NCBI GenBank assembly: GCA_963739335.1
Contig: CAVUAC010000086.1
Coordinates: forward strand, 23,970 to 87,969
Direction of reading: 5' to 3'
Source of the DNA: UBA9647 sp963739335
Lineage (GTDB): Bacteria > Bacteroidota > Ignavibacteria > UBA10030
DNA: 64,000 nt
Below are positions 55,299-64,000 of this stretch, piece after piece (the first letter of the stretch is position 1; every line of letters begins with the position of its first letter). Under the pieces are notes generated by a model, which made no database searches, was not told the origin of the DNA, and saw only the letters and a program-made list of their open reading frames with translations. The translations under genes were made by a program, and so were the position numbers.

Positions 55299-55863
55299 TT
55301 GTTATCCGATGCTTAATTGACTCAGCGGGGGATCACAACGATTTTGATTTGTGACCTGCACTGGGCTGGAGTAACGGCCTTTCTCGGTGGCTCACCGCTA
55401 ATCTACACGAATAACGAAGCGGATTCAACCAAGACAGCACGAGTGCTCGCTTGGATGGGCGCTCTCAAGCCAGTCTTCACGGATGATTCGGCCTCAATCC
55501 TTCCATTCGCCGCCCAAACATCGACTCAACTCTTCAAGAATGCTCTCGGAATCTCTCTCACTTGAAGCTCAACTGCACAATTCTTAAAGGCTTGATGCGT
55601 CTAGATTTTTGTCACACTTTCGCCATGCCTTTTGGCACATTGCAAACGCTCACGTGACTGTTCTCTCACCGCCGTGCCGTTGACTGGGTCGTCAGACTTC
55701 GACGGACTCTGCCGAGCTGAGAAGCATCCCCGTGCCACCACCGAGCGGTAGGATCGATTTCTAATTTTCAACCGACGATTTTGCTTCGAAATCGAGATGA
55801 ATCTACTCACAAGTGGCTCTCATGAGTAGATTAATTGCTTCATGAGCACATATCGGCAATTTC
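55299..55863. other. 565-base spacer between the restriction gene and fic
   Basis: No supported gene. It carries the left copy of a 35-bp direct repeat (55396-55430) whose second copy lies past the fic gene. The plus-strand open frame at 55317-55565 has no ribosome site or recognisable motif. Confidence 0.5.
55396..55430. repeat. 35-bp direct repeat flanking fic, left copy
   Basis: The first 21 bases (CGCTAATCTACACGAATAAC then G) are identical to 57030-57050. The last 14 match with three differences (AAGCGG against GGGCGA, then ATTCAACC). Both copies are in the same orientation. Confidence 0.8.
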
Positions 55864-56907
55864 TCACCGTTTCTTCCATTGAGCATCGCGGCCCCGACCA
55901 AGCGGCACGACCTTCCTGGCTTTCTTCAGTTCCTCCAACACTCTCCGCAGCGTTCCATAACTAACACCCTGACACGCCCGCTGGAAATCTCCAAAGCTGA
56001 ACGTTTCCGGAAGCCGCTCAAATGCCGCCATCACCATCTGCCGCTTTGCGCCGCGCGCCGAAGTGATCGATCCAACCCTCCCTTCAAACTCCCTGTAAGC
56101 GGCAATGAGAGTGCCGAGGAAGTACATCCACCACGGATTCAAGTCGTGTCCCCCCTCGTGCCACTGCTGTGAGCTCTTGCGAAGGGCATCATAATATGTC
56201 TCCTTGCTCTCCTCGGTAACTCGTTCGAGACTGATGTAGCGTCCGACTTCATATCCCGCTTGATACAACAGGAAGAGTGTGAGCAATCGTCCCATGCGTC
56301 CGTTGCCATCTTTGAATGGATGGATACACTCGAAGTCCAATACGAATGATGCAATGGTAAGTAACGGCTCTGCGTTTCCTTGTGTGATGCGTTCCTGATA
56401 CTGCGCGCAAAGCTGCTCCATCGCATGGGGGGTAGCATCTGCGGGAAGCGCCCTGTATCGTACCACTTTACGCCCATCAGGAAGCACTTCAATGATGGCA
56501 TTGTCCTCTTTCTTCCAGATACCCGCCTCTTCTGTAGTAAATCGAAACATCTGCTTGTGCCAACGAAGAATAAGATCGGGAGAAAGACGATGCTTGGAAT
56601 AGTTGGAGTGGATTCCCGAAAGAACATCACGGTAACCAGCTACTTCTTGTTCGGAGCGGTTCTTCGGCCTGGACTTCTTTGCGACAATCGCCTCCAGGCG
56701 TTCCGCCGGAACTATGATGCCCTCGATACGGTTGCTCGACTCTGTGCTTTGGACAACGGCGACGCGTCGAAGGGTTTCCAGTACTTCGGGAAATTGGTCA
56801 CGATAGAGTACCTGCCTGCCGCGGAATTCACCCAAAGCCCGGACGCTCATGAGCAGAGCTTGCGAAATCGGCTGGTGAAGATAGTAATCGTGTTCGAATG
56901 ATTTCAT
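55864..56907 (-). CDS. Fic family AMP-transferase with N-terminal inhibitory helix and C-terminal winged helix
   Basis: 347 residues. Fic_N domain with the inhibitory motif S58-x-x-x-E62-G63 (SSNRIEG) at the N-terminus, marking class II self-inhibited enzymes. The Fic core has the catalytic H196 in HPFKDGNGRMGR. The C-terminal winged helix (about 285-347) could bind DNA or a partner. Such proteins transfer AMP to target hydroxyl groups, often as toxin-like regulators, and hold their own antitoxin segment. It lies between two 35-bp direct repeats, so it may travel as a cassette. Confidence 0.93.
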   Translation of the reverse strand: MKSFEHDYYLHQPISQALLMSVRALGEFRGRQVLYRDQFPEVLETLRRVAVVQSTESSNRIEGIIVPAERLEAIVAKKSRPKNRSEQEVAGYRDVLSGIHSNYSKHRLSPDLILRWHKQMFRFTTEEAGIWKKEDNAIIEVLPDGRKVVRYRALPADATPHAMEQLCAQYQERITQGNAEPLLTIASFVLDFECIHPFKDGNGRMGRLLTLFLLYQAGYEVGRYISLERVTEESKETYYDALRKSSQQWHEGGHDLNPWWMYFLGTLIAAYREFEGRVGSITSARGAKRQMVMAAFERLPETFSFGDFQRACQGVSYGTLRRVLEELKKARKVVPLGRGRDAQWKKR

Positions 56908-57959
56908 GGTCGTGCTCCGTAAGGTGCGGGAGGCTCGTTCACCATCAGAGTGCCTCCGATGTTCTTGGCAGCGAGTGCGTCGTGAGCCACCTTATCAAGG
57001 TTGGATAGGCAATGCTTAAGAGGGCACAGCGCTAATCTACACGAATAACGGGGCGAATTCAACCGAAATGCAACCCTGAAAGACGAACGAGTCGGCAATC
57101 CAAGATTTCACAGACGTTTCGGCCTGAAAACCTACACCAGCATCCACAATACAGTCTGCCTCATTGTTATTTGATCATCATCTCTGAGAATCGTGATGGG
57201 TTAATGCATGCAGCTTTCCAGCACACTCTCGCCGCTCTTCTTCGCGCATCGGCATCCCTCAAGCCACCCCTTGACCGGCGACATTCGAGGCTTTAATCCA
57301 GCTCATTGCGCATCATGGCGCTACGAATAGGTATCGATTTCTGGTTGCAGGTAATCCATTCAAACTGAGAATCGGCACGAAGCAAGCGAATGTCGTGTTC
57401 CTCAACTTCTGTGTACCAGATGATAAGACGACCTTCTGACCCTGCGTTCGAACAGTCGAATCGCTGACTTCAGAGCGAGCGGTGTGGTCGCAGTGGCAGA
57501 AGTTTCTGGAGGATCCGGAGAGCTATTTGACGTGGAAGTATGTCGGGTGTTCATCAGTCACTTGACACCCACCTGAAGTCTCGGTAGAACCGACTGTTGT
57601 TGAAAGTACAAGCCGGTGCAGAACGCTGTCGCGACGTGCGATTCGAAAGTGGGTGTTACTGATTCGTTCACTTCCGATGCGCGGCGAAAACCGCTGGACA
57701 GGCAGCGAGCAATTGAACAGATATGGGTTCACACGACTTCGGCAGGAAATCCCAACGCGTGTTATGCGGCCAGGAAACCAACCCCCCCACTGTTTGTGGC
57801 TTGCCTTGCAGGAATCTCGCTAGAACGGGAGCAACGCACAGCGATCAGCCAGCGTGCAAACACAACACTGGCTTTCCTTCGAACGGGCCTGCCCTCCTCT
57901 CTCTTCATCTTCCGGCTCAGCACCGAGACAATGCTGCAGAAGACTCTGCACGCATTGGA
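56908..57959. other. 1-kb stretch with the right-hand repeat and short gene fragments
   Basis: The right copy of the fic-flanking repeat is at 57030-57064. On the plus strand two short, natural-looking but start-less reading fragments end in stops: one near 57290-57440 (H-H-G-A-T-N-R-Y-R-F-L-V-A-G-N-P-F) and one near 57463-57565 (V-W-S-Q-W-Q-K-F-L-E-D-P-E-S-Y-L). They are probably leftovers of older genes. No complete gene is supported. Confidence 0.45.
57030..57064. repeat. 35-bp direct repeat flanking fic, right copy
   Basis: Partner of 55396-55430, 1.63 kb apart, same orientation, 32 of 35 bases identical. It begins 123 bases upstream of the fic start. Confidence 0.8.
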
Positions 57960-59104
57960 TCAGCGTTTCTTTTCTTCCTTTTTTCTCTCCGCGCCCGAAC
58001 TTCGTGTCGCCGGCGCTTTTGGAACAGGTTGAGCTTTCGAAGCAGGTTGCGCCTTCGGGGCCGGCTGAGAAGGCGGCGGTGTCCTGAAACTTGTTGAGCG
58101 CTCTGCTGCCCGCTGACGTGCCTCGAGATCGCGGTCTACCCCCTGCTTCGCTGGCGCCTGGCCGGCATCCTTCCAGGTGTTTCGGTCACGCTGCTGCCAT
58201 CCCTGAGGAGTCCTGCGCAGCACGTTGCCGTCCGGAGCCGCATAAACATTGTTCTCTCTCGTTGACGGACGTGGTGCGATCCGCGTGTTTCCCCTCGTCT
58301 CGGCTCGCGGTACGGTCTGAGTCTCTGGTTTGGTTATCGGACGGGTTTCGGGACGAGACGGCGGAGGCTGCACCGGCCTTGATGACACCGTTGCGGGAGG
58401 TGGTGTTTCCCCCACAGACGGTCGCCTCACGCCACCCTTCCACTGATCGTAGAGCGTTCCGGTGCGCGTCGCTCCACTGCTCCGAGTCATTCCACCTGTC
58501 GACGGAGCAACCGGTTTGCTCGCAACCACCTGATGATATGCAGGATGGTATCCATTGCGGTACGCGGGACCGACAACGGGTCGATAAACAGGACGGTAAC
58601 CAACTGGCCCCCACCATCCCGCGGAGGCTGTCCTCGAGTTGTATGCGAACCATCCGTGCGGCTGCCCCCAACCGACCGAAACGCCGAACGACCAGCCCGT
58701 CCATGGATCATAGTGGACACCGAATCCCCACGTCGAAGGACGCGCATAGTAATAGTGGCGATACCACGGATGGTAATAATACCCTGTTCCGTACACGACT
58801 GTGCCGCCATAGACGTAAGATCCGGTGTAACCCGCGGTGTATCCGACATACGCGACTGAAGGAGTGTAGCCGTAGACTCGCACATAACGGACGTTGTACA
58901 CGGGATACCTCGGTGGAATCGTGTAGATGACCTCGGGAACACTGACGCAAACTGCCCAGGGTCCAAACGGACCTGGACCTTCAAACCACACACCTTTCTC
59001 GCAGTTGTAGCACCTCCCACCAACGCGAATGACCGCCGTCGGCGTATTCACGGCGTATTCCATGCCCGTGTTCTCAATCGGCTCAAACTGCGGCTCCCCA
59101 TCGG
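57960..59104 (-). CDS. C-terminal Tyr/Gly- and Pro-rich part of an exported protein (after frameshifts)
   Basis: Joined after one extra C near 59104 (CAGTACCGATGG for CAGTACGATGG) it reads D-G-E-P-Q-F-E-P-I-E-N-T-G-M-E-Y-A-V-N-T. A compact part with G-R-C-Y-N-C-E-K-G-V-W-F-E-G-P follows, then a long aromatic, glycine-rich low-complexity tract (Y-V-G-Y-T-A-G-Y-T-G-S-Y-V-Y-G-G, Y-Y-H-P-W-Y-R-H-Y-Y-Y) and a Pro/Lys/Arg-rich tail. Similar sequences are annotated as carbohydrate-binding family V/XII proteins in many genomes; the function is not established. It is one gene with the entry 59105-60239. Confidence 0.7.
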
Positions 59105-60239
59105 TACTGAACCTCGGTTGTCGCCGTTGCTCGGTCCACTTCCGCTGTCTGCGGTATCTGCGCATCGAGAATAGCCTCTTTTGCAGGGATAGTTCCGGCA
59201 ACACTCGAGAGCACATCATCACACTCCGATCCCGGAGGGATATTGGCAAAATCCGTCGGCAGCTTCTTCGATTCGACATTCGTCCAGGGACCGGTCAACG
59301 CCTTCGCTCTGTACCACCGGCCGGAGACGAGGATATAGTACCTGCTGTGTCGCGATCTCCAGAAACAGTCTGCTCGGTGTGTTCGACGCGTAGAGTAGCC
59401 CCGTCCCTTTGATCGGTGAGAGCTGAATGGGACCGTCGGTGGCAATCAACTCCGCCGGCTCCGGTACTGACCACGATTTCTGGAATCTTGCCGGTTTTCA
59501 GCCTGACATCATCTGCTTTCAATTGCTCATCAGACTCGTTGTCCGATATCGATTGTTCGGAAAGGTCGACGACCACCTTCGGCGGATTGTCGATCGTACG
59601 CCACGGTCCTGTAATGTTCCACGAAGTAAACCAGATGGCCCCGCCGCGCAGATAGAACCGGCCGGAGGAAGGGACTTGAACCAAAAAATACGGGGTGTTG
59701 GTAACACGCTTCAGCGAGGTCCCTTCGACATCCATCAGCACCGGGTCGCCGTCAATCAGGACGAGCACAGCAGGGTGGTTCATCACGATAATCTTGGGCG
59801 GAGTCACTTCGAGCTCTCGGGCAGTTTCTCTTTCCTTCTGCGCTGTATCCAAGCTCTCGAGGAGGAGGTCGAGTGAAAATGTCAGATCCAGGCGGGGCAT
59901 TTGTTCTTCCAACGTGGCGGATATCTTCGAGGTCTCTTCATCAGTTCCGTTCGGGAACTTGATCTGCTTCACCTTCACGTCCTCGAGTCTCACCGTCCTG
60001 CTCGTTCGGTCTGTCGAGACCCGGCAATCCAGCCAGACCGCACCGAACACTGGCTCGTCCTTTCCATTCGGCGTGATGGAAATGGCGGCCCGGGCGCTCA
60101 GAGCGTTTCCATTGAACGATGCGATCTGCGGTTGATAAATGGTAATTGTCCCTTGTGGACTCACGACTTCACGGGGCCAGTCTTGAGCATAGAGCGTCAC
60201 TGTCCAGCACAATACGAGCGAAAAGAGCAGGCATTTCAT
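59105..60239 (-). CDS. N-terminal and middle part of the Tyr/Gly-rich exported protein (two further frameshifts)
   Basis: ATG 60239 follows AAAGGAG by six bases; signal peptide K-C-L-L-F-S-L-V-L-C-W-T-V-T-L-Y-A-Q. The frame shifts near 59466 (extra C, restoring V-S-T-E-P-A-E-L-I-A-T-D-G) and near 59340 (extra G, restoring T-Q-Q-Y-Y-I-L-V-S-G-R-W-Y). The repaired protein contains repeated sentence-like blocks: T-P-Y-F-L-V-Q-V...G-R-F-Y-L-R-G-G-A-I-W-F...T-G-P-W-R-T-I-D and T-Q-Q-Y-Y-I-L-V-S-G-R-W-Y-R-A-K-A-L-T-G-P-W, suggesting an internal duplication of a small domain with a G-P-W motif. Total repaired length about 760 residues. Confidence 0.72.
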
Positions 60240-60293
60240 GAGAATCTCCTTTCTATCTTTATGCAACGCAACTGTGCTAGTTGAAATCCGGCG

Positions 60294-60957
60294 TCAGCTG
60301 GGTTTCAGCTTTCCAAGATTCTCCACGATCTCTGACAAGAGCTCCGCCGGAATCCCGACGAAGATTTCCTCATCCCGGTATCTTCATATACTTTCTTACG
60401 CCGTTATCGCCCAGGCTATATACAACCTCGCCGGTCAAGAAAGGGGCAGCAACAATTGCCGAACATATTGGAGGACCCGTCAAGCCCGTTGCCCTATCGC
60501 CCGATTCATACGCAAATGCCTCTGCGATCCTCATCCCCTGTTTCGCATTGCAGACCAGCGCCACGACATCCGGTTCGAACCCTGCCTTCTCCAATGGCGA
60601 AAAGGAGATTACGTTCACTGTTCCAAATTCTATTCTCGGATTCGAGTTGATGAATCTCCTCGCAGCCCTCTTCGAGCCGAAGAGTCCCAGCTCCTTGAAA
60701 AGGAATTCTCCTGTCTTCGACCTTTCGTTTCGCTCCCTCAACCCACAACTTGTGGCTCCTCCATCACATTGGTGGTTCCTCGACGTTGTGTAGAACGATT
60801 CTCCCTCAAGCCTGACTTTATCAAGCATCTGGCAGAGTCTCATCGCTCCTTTCATCTCTTCAAGGCCTTGGGGCGGCTCGGTGGAAAAAGAAATGGCAAT
60901 GGGAGAATTTTCGAGCCCCAGCCTCTTCTTCATCATATCTGAGAGTTGGCTATACAT
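60294..60957 (-). CDS. DUF169 family protein (frameshift near 60379)
   Basis: The first frame runs M-Y-S-Q-L-S-D-M-M from ATG 60957 (GAGGTGA upstream) to a premature stop at 60370. Removing one C from ATACCGGGA restores D-E-E-I-F-V-G-I-P-A-E-L-L-S-E-I-V-E-N-L and the stop moves to 60294, giving about 220 residues. Conserved cysteines in A-M-R-L-C-Q-M, H-Q-C-D-G-G-A-T-S-C-G-L and P-P-I-C-S-A-I are typical of DUF169, a family of unknown function found in anaerobes and archaea, possibly metal-binding. Confidence 0.78.
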
Positions 60958-61069
60958 TGGTGTTCACCTCACTTTCTATTTCGTTCCGCTCGCATTTCCG
61001 TTGCGGTTATTGTGATTAGTGGAGTGATGAACGGTGTCGTCAGTTCTTCAATAACTTGACACCGTCATT

Positions 61070-62377
61070 CTACCGCTCCAACACACCCATCGCTCGCTTC
61101 AATCCAACCAGTGAGGTATTGTAGTCGTACAATGCCCGTATGTTGCTCAACCGTGCATTGGCAAGCGTGACTTGTGCATCCGTTATTTCGATGGCAGAAC
61201 CAACGCCGGCTCTGTATCGTCCTTCCGCGAGTTTGAGACTCTCGTTTGCCTGCTCGATCAACTTGGCGGTTGCGTCAATCCGCTCGGCCGCTTCTTTCAG
61301 CGACAGATAGTTTTGTTCAACATCGAGCGTTGCGTTTTGCACGGCGAGCGCCAGCGTGGCTTCCGCCGACTCCAGATTGGCCCGAGCCTGATCGACCTGA
61401 GCCGTAATGGCTGACCCTTGAAAGAGAGGCACGCTCAGGGTGAGGCCGCCATTCCACCTGCTTTGGAGCGGGAAGTCGAAGCCACTCCAGTTCCACGTTC
61501 CGCTGAGCGAGAGCGTGGGCAAATGCTGTCCGAGAGCCGCGGTCACAAACGACTCGCTGCCACGGACACGCGCCCGCGCAGAAAGCAGATCCTGGCGTGA
61601 AGATAGGGCTATGACCCTCGCTGAATCGAGCGACATTGAAAACAGAACAACGCCAAGGCTATCGGCAAGCTCGTACGGATTGCTGGCGTGCACACCTATC
61701 GCAGTCTCAAGCTGCAATCGAGCGATACGAAGCTGGTTCCGTGCGGTGATGAGATTGACGTTTGCATTGGCCACATCGACCTGAGATTTCGTTACATCGA
61801 ACTGCGGCCTTGTACCGATCGAAAAGCCAGCCCGTGCCTCCACAAGATGGGCTTCAGCCTGGGAGAGCGTCTCGACGTTTACCTGGACAACGCGCTGCAC
61901 CTGGAGAACACCATAATACGCAGTCTCCACATTCGAAATCACATTTTCCCGAGTTCCCTCACGATCAACGGTGCTTGCCTGCAGCAAATCTTCAGTCCCA
62001 GAGACCCGGCCGCCCGTTTTCCCGAAGTCGTAGATTGTTTGTTGAAGGTTCAACGCAGCCGTATAGTTGTTATAAGACTGAATCCTAGGAGGGATCGCGG
62101 GATTGAAAACAAATGCGCCATCCGTCCGCGTTGCCGAACCTGTCACGCTCAGCATCGGAAAGTAGGCTGATCGCGCAAGCGTGACTGACGCTACCGACGA
62201 TTGCACGTTAGCCTCGGCCGAACGAAGGCTGGGATGGAACAGCAGTGAGAGTTCCACCGCTTTTGAGAGCGTCAAGAAGGAAGGAAAGCTCTGCGTCTCT
62301 TGTCCAAAGCTCTGAAGTCCCGGCAGATACGCCGTGAGGGCAGCCGAGAGAATCAAACATCGAATGTGGTATTTCAT
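61070..62377 (-). CDS. TolC-family outer-membrane efflux protein
   Basis: 435 residues from ATG 62377, with a signal peptide (C-L-I-L-S-A-A-L-T-A). Two OEP repeats of long amphipathic helices with beta hairpins follow: S-L-R-S-A-E-A-N-V-Q-S in the first and S-L-K-L-A-E-G-R-Y-R-A-G-V-G-S-A-I-E-I-T-D-A-Q near the end, the classical TolC motif. It should form the trimeric exit duct of an efflux pump or type I secretion system. The pump partners are not in the window. Confidence 0.92.
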   Translation of the reverse strand: MKYHIRCLILSAALTAYLPGLQSFGQETQSFPSFLTLSKAVELSLLFHPSLRSAEANVQSSVASVTLARSAYFPMLSVTGSATRTDGAFVFNPAIPPRIQSYNNYTAALNLQQTIYDFGKTGGRVSGTEDLLQASTVDREGTRENVISNVETAYYGVLQVQRVVQVNVETLSQAEAHLVEARAGFSIGTRPQFDVTKSQVDVANANVNLITARNQLRIARLQLETAIGVHASNPYELADSLGVVLFSMSLDSARVIALSSRQDLLSARARVRGSESFVTAALGQHLPTLSLSGTWNWSGFDFPLQSRWNGGLTLSVPLFQGSAITAQVDQARANLESAEATLALAVQNATLDVEQNYLSLKEAAERIDATAKLIEQANESLKLAEGRYRAGVGSAIEITDAQVTLANARLSNIRALYDYNTSLVGLKRAMGVLER

Positions 62378-62617
62378 ACGCCTTTCGTCTTTCCCGGAGA
62401 GAGTGGAATGGTGTGCCTTGTGTACGCTACGCAATCCAAAGATGATGGAATTGCAGCGGGTTTCTACGGAATAGACGGATTCCTTGTGTTTTGGTTTCCT
62501 ACTGGAACGCTGCTTATCTGTGATAGATGTCCTCCATTTGGGGCGTTAAATCTATCATCGCCACATCGCCAACTACTGCCCCCGGGGAACCCTGAAAGGG
62601 ACGATTGCGTTTAAAGG

Positions 62618-63559
62618 ATGAGTAGAAACGATGAGGACCGTCAAGGAGAAGCCGTGTCGCTACGACCAGTCAAACGAATCATCCAAGCACAACCCACCAT
62701 TGAAGGTGCAGGCGTGAAGTTGCGTCGCGCGTTTGGTTTCGGGAACACATCCGATTTCGATCCATTCCTGCTGCTCGACGACTTTCGCAATGAAAATCCC
62801 GCTGACTACCTCGCCGGCTTCCCGTGGCATCCGCATCGCGGGATCGAAACCATCACGTATGTGCTCAAGGGAACGGTGAGCCACGGCGACAGCCTCGGAA
62901 ACCAAGGTACGTTGGAGTCTGGAGATGTGCAATGGATGACAGCCGGAAGCGGAATACTTCATCAGGAGATGCCAAAAGGCGACCAGAACGGAAGGATGCA
63001 CGGGTTCCAGCTCTGGGCGAACCTCCCCTCCTCTCTCAAGATGACATCCCCTTGTTACCAGGATGTCCCGGCCCGCGAGATCCCGGAGGTGAAAGACGAT
63101 GACGGCACGGTGGTTCGGGTAGTCTGCGGGAGCTTCTGGGGGAAGTCAGGTCCGGTAGATGGCATCGCGGCTGATCCGCGCTATCTCGACGTGTGGGTTC
63201 CGCCCGGCCGACGGAAGACTCTGCCCGTCGAAACGTTCCGACACGCCTTTGCTTACATTTTTGAAGGGTCGGGCACGTTCCGCAACGCCTCGCAGCCCTT
63301 CGAACCACGAACGGACAGGGTTGGACCAGTCAGTGCTGCTGCGACTGAGGAGGCGGGAAACCGTTCACTCGTGCTCTTCGACAACGGCGACGAAGTGACG
63401 GTGCAGGCCGGAGAAGCCGGAATCAGGTTCCTGCTCGTCTCGGGGAAACCACTTGAGGAACCCGTCGCTTGGTACGGCCCTATCGTCATGAACACTGAGG
63501 AACAACTGCGGCAAGCTTTTGCCGAGCTCCACAACGGAACGTTCATCAAAGAGCGTTGA
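62618..63559 (+). CDS. Pirin family bicupin protein
   Basis: 313 residues with two cupin domains. The N-terminal one keeps the iron-binding set H-P-H-R-G-I-E-T-I and S-G-I-L-H-Q-E-M-P. Pirins are iron-dependent redox sensors, and some have quercetinase activity. The ATG at 62618 is preceded by TTAAAGG; the conserved region begins at about residue 18, so an internal start is possible. It is divergent from the TolC-like gene with 240 bases between the starts, which hold no recognised signal. Confidence 0.9.
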   Translation: MSRNDEDRQGEAVSLRPVKRIIQAQPTIEGAGVKLRRAFGFGNTSDFDPFLLLDDFRNENPADYLAGFPWHPHRGIETITYVLKGTVSHGDSLGNQGTLESGDVQWMTAGSGILHQEMPKGDQNGRMHGFQLWANLPSSLKMTSPCYQDVPAREIPEVKDDDGTVVRVVCGSFWGKSGPVDGIAADPRYLDVWVPPGRRKTLPVETFRHAFAYIFEGSGTFRNASQPFEPRTDRVGPVSAAATEEAGNRSLVLFDNGDEVTVQAGEAGIRFLLVSGKPLEEPVAWYGPIVMNTEEQLRQAFAELHNGTFIKER

Positions 63560-63622
63560 ACTGTTCAGGGGAGCGCCCTCGCGTTCGCACAGTCACACTC
63601 TTGCACTCGGAGTTCACAAGAC

Positions 63623-63642
63623 CCGTTAATTCTTGTTAACGG
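63623..63642. promoter_or_regulatory. Inverted repeat CCGTTAA-N6-TTAACGG
   Basis: A perfect 7-bp inverted repeat with a 6-base spacer (TTCTTG), 63 bases after the pirin stop and about 200 bases before the response-regulator start. It could be a binding site for a dimeric regulator or a weak terminator; there is no T run. Confidence 0.4.
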
Positions 63643-63845
63643 ATTGAACTTTCAAGAGGTGTAAACATCAAACGGGGTGATGTTGCACATAACGATTCAG
63701 CACCTCAGCAACAGCAACCTCTTACACATCAAGCCAAAGGAGCAACGAACAGTATCCGATCTCATTGATTCGATGTTTTGTTTTCATGCCACCGTGTGAG
63801 CGAACGAATCGCAACACGCCGAAAACATTGATCGAGAGGAGAAGC

Positions 63846-64000
63846 ATGAAGCTGTTCATAGCGGATATGAATGACAGGGTCCGACAACGCTTGGCGTCGA
63901 TTGCCGCTGGTGTTGCGGGGATTGTGGTGGTGGGCGAAGCGGGTGAAGTTGGAGAAGCGATCGGTGGGATCAATCGCACCAAGCCGGACTCTGTCATCGT
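63846..64000 (+). CDS. Response regulator receiver domain, 3' end outside the window
   Basis: ATG 63846 follows AGAGGAG at four bases. The 51 residues present read M-K-L-F-I-A-D-M-N-D-R-V-R-Q-R-L, then V-V-V-G-E-A-G-E-V-G-E-A-I and K-P-D-S-V-I-V, the start of a NarL/LuxR-type receiver; the acceptor aspartate would be just past the edge. The output domain is not visible. Confidence 0.78.
   Translation, partial: MKLFIADMNDRVRQRLASIAAGVAGIVVVGEAGEVGEAIGGINRTKPDSVI

Noticed and set aside
55317..55565. 82-codon plus-strand open frame beside fic
   Set aside because: Contains one copy of the 35-bp repeat in its middle, which argues for spacer DNA; no homologous-looking motifs.
57616..58032. 138-codon plus-strand open frame
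   Set aside because: Overlaps the end of the Tyr/Gly-rich protein gene, has no ribosome-binding site and a composition typical of antisense reading.
909..60382. Programmed +1 frameshifting as explanation of the broken genes
   Set aside because: The shifts are not at stop codons or slippery runs, the zero frame continues for up to about 25 codons past some of them, and they affect unrelated genes.

Overview
The window looks like a chromosome segment of a Gram-negative member of the Bacteroidota/Chlorobiota/Ignavibacteriota (FCB) group, most like an Ignavibacteria-type lineage. Two large secreted proteins carry the C-terminal type IX secretion (T9SS) sorting signature with the NYPNPFN motif. 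Several starts have clear Shine-Dalgarno sequences (AAAGGAG, GGAGGAG), which is unusual for Bacteroidia proper. One good sigma70-type promoter is visible. The lineage is inferred from gene content only.
Layout: 0-3.2 kb holds two surface proteins, one a YCF48 propeller cut off by the window edge. 3.4-8.6 kb carries a glucan phosphorylase and a class III nucleotide cyclase/TPR sensor. 8.6-23.7 kb is a long minus-strand housekeeping run: DUF5916 outer-membrane protein, homocysteine methyltransferase/MTHFR fusion, CusF-like lipoprotein, asd, lysA, DUF1611 protein, XerD, Na+ symporter, STAS protein, GT9-like protein, ligA and a RodZ-like protein. 23.9-26.6 kb is two-component signalling. 26.8-30.9 kb has a dipeptide epimerase facing an NlpC/P60 lipoprotein (murein-peptide use), a beta-class DNA methyltransferase and an esterase. 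31-35.3 kb has a porin plus two mono-haem cytochromes, a bacilliredoxin, a GroES-like gene and repeat-rich spacers.
35.5-57 kb is accessory. A tRNA-Pro(GGG) overlaps a GIY-YIG ORF and its 5' end recurs twice upstream of it. A recombinase C-terminus is fused to a truncated DUF4384-like gene. Next come a caspase-like protein and a very large T9SS protein, a gene-poor stretch, a papain-like protein, a membrane protein, a HEPN-like protein translationally coupled to a type IIG restriction-modification enzyme, and a Fic protein between two copies of a 35-bp direct repeat. 58-64 kb holds a Tyr/Gly-rich protein, a DUF169 protein, a TolC-like protein, a pirin and the start of a response regulator.
Eleven single-base frameshifts break nine otherwise well-conserved genes. 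Ten are +1, and six can be placed on an extra G or C directly touching a GTAC tetranucleotide. This points to systematic sequencing error at a modified GTAC motif rather than gene decay. Genes broken this way are described below as single genes with the shift positions given; two very long ones are split into two entries.
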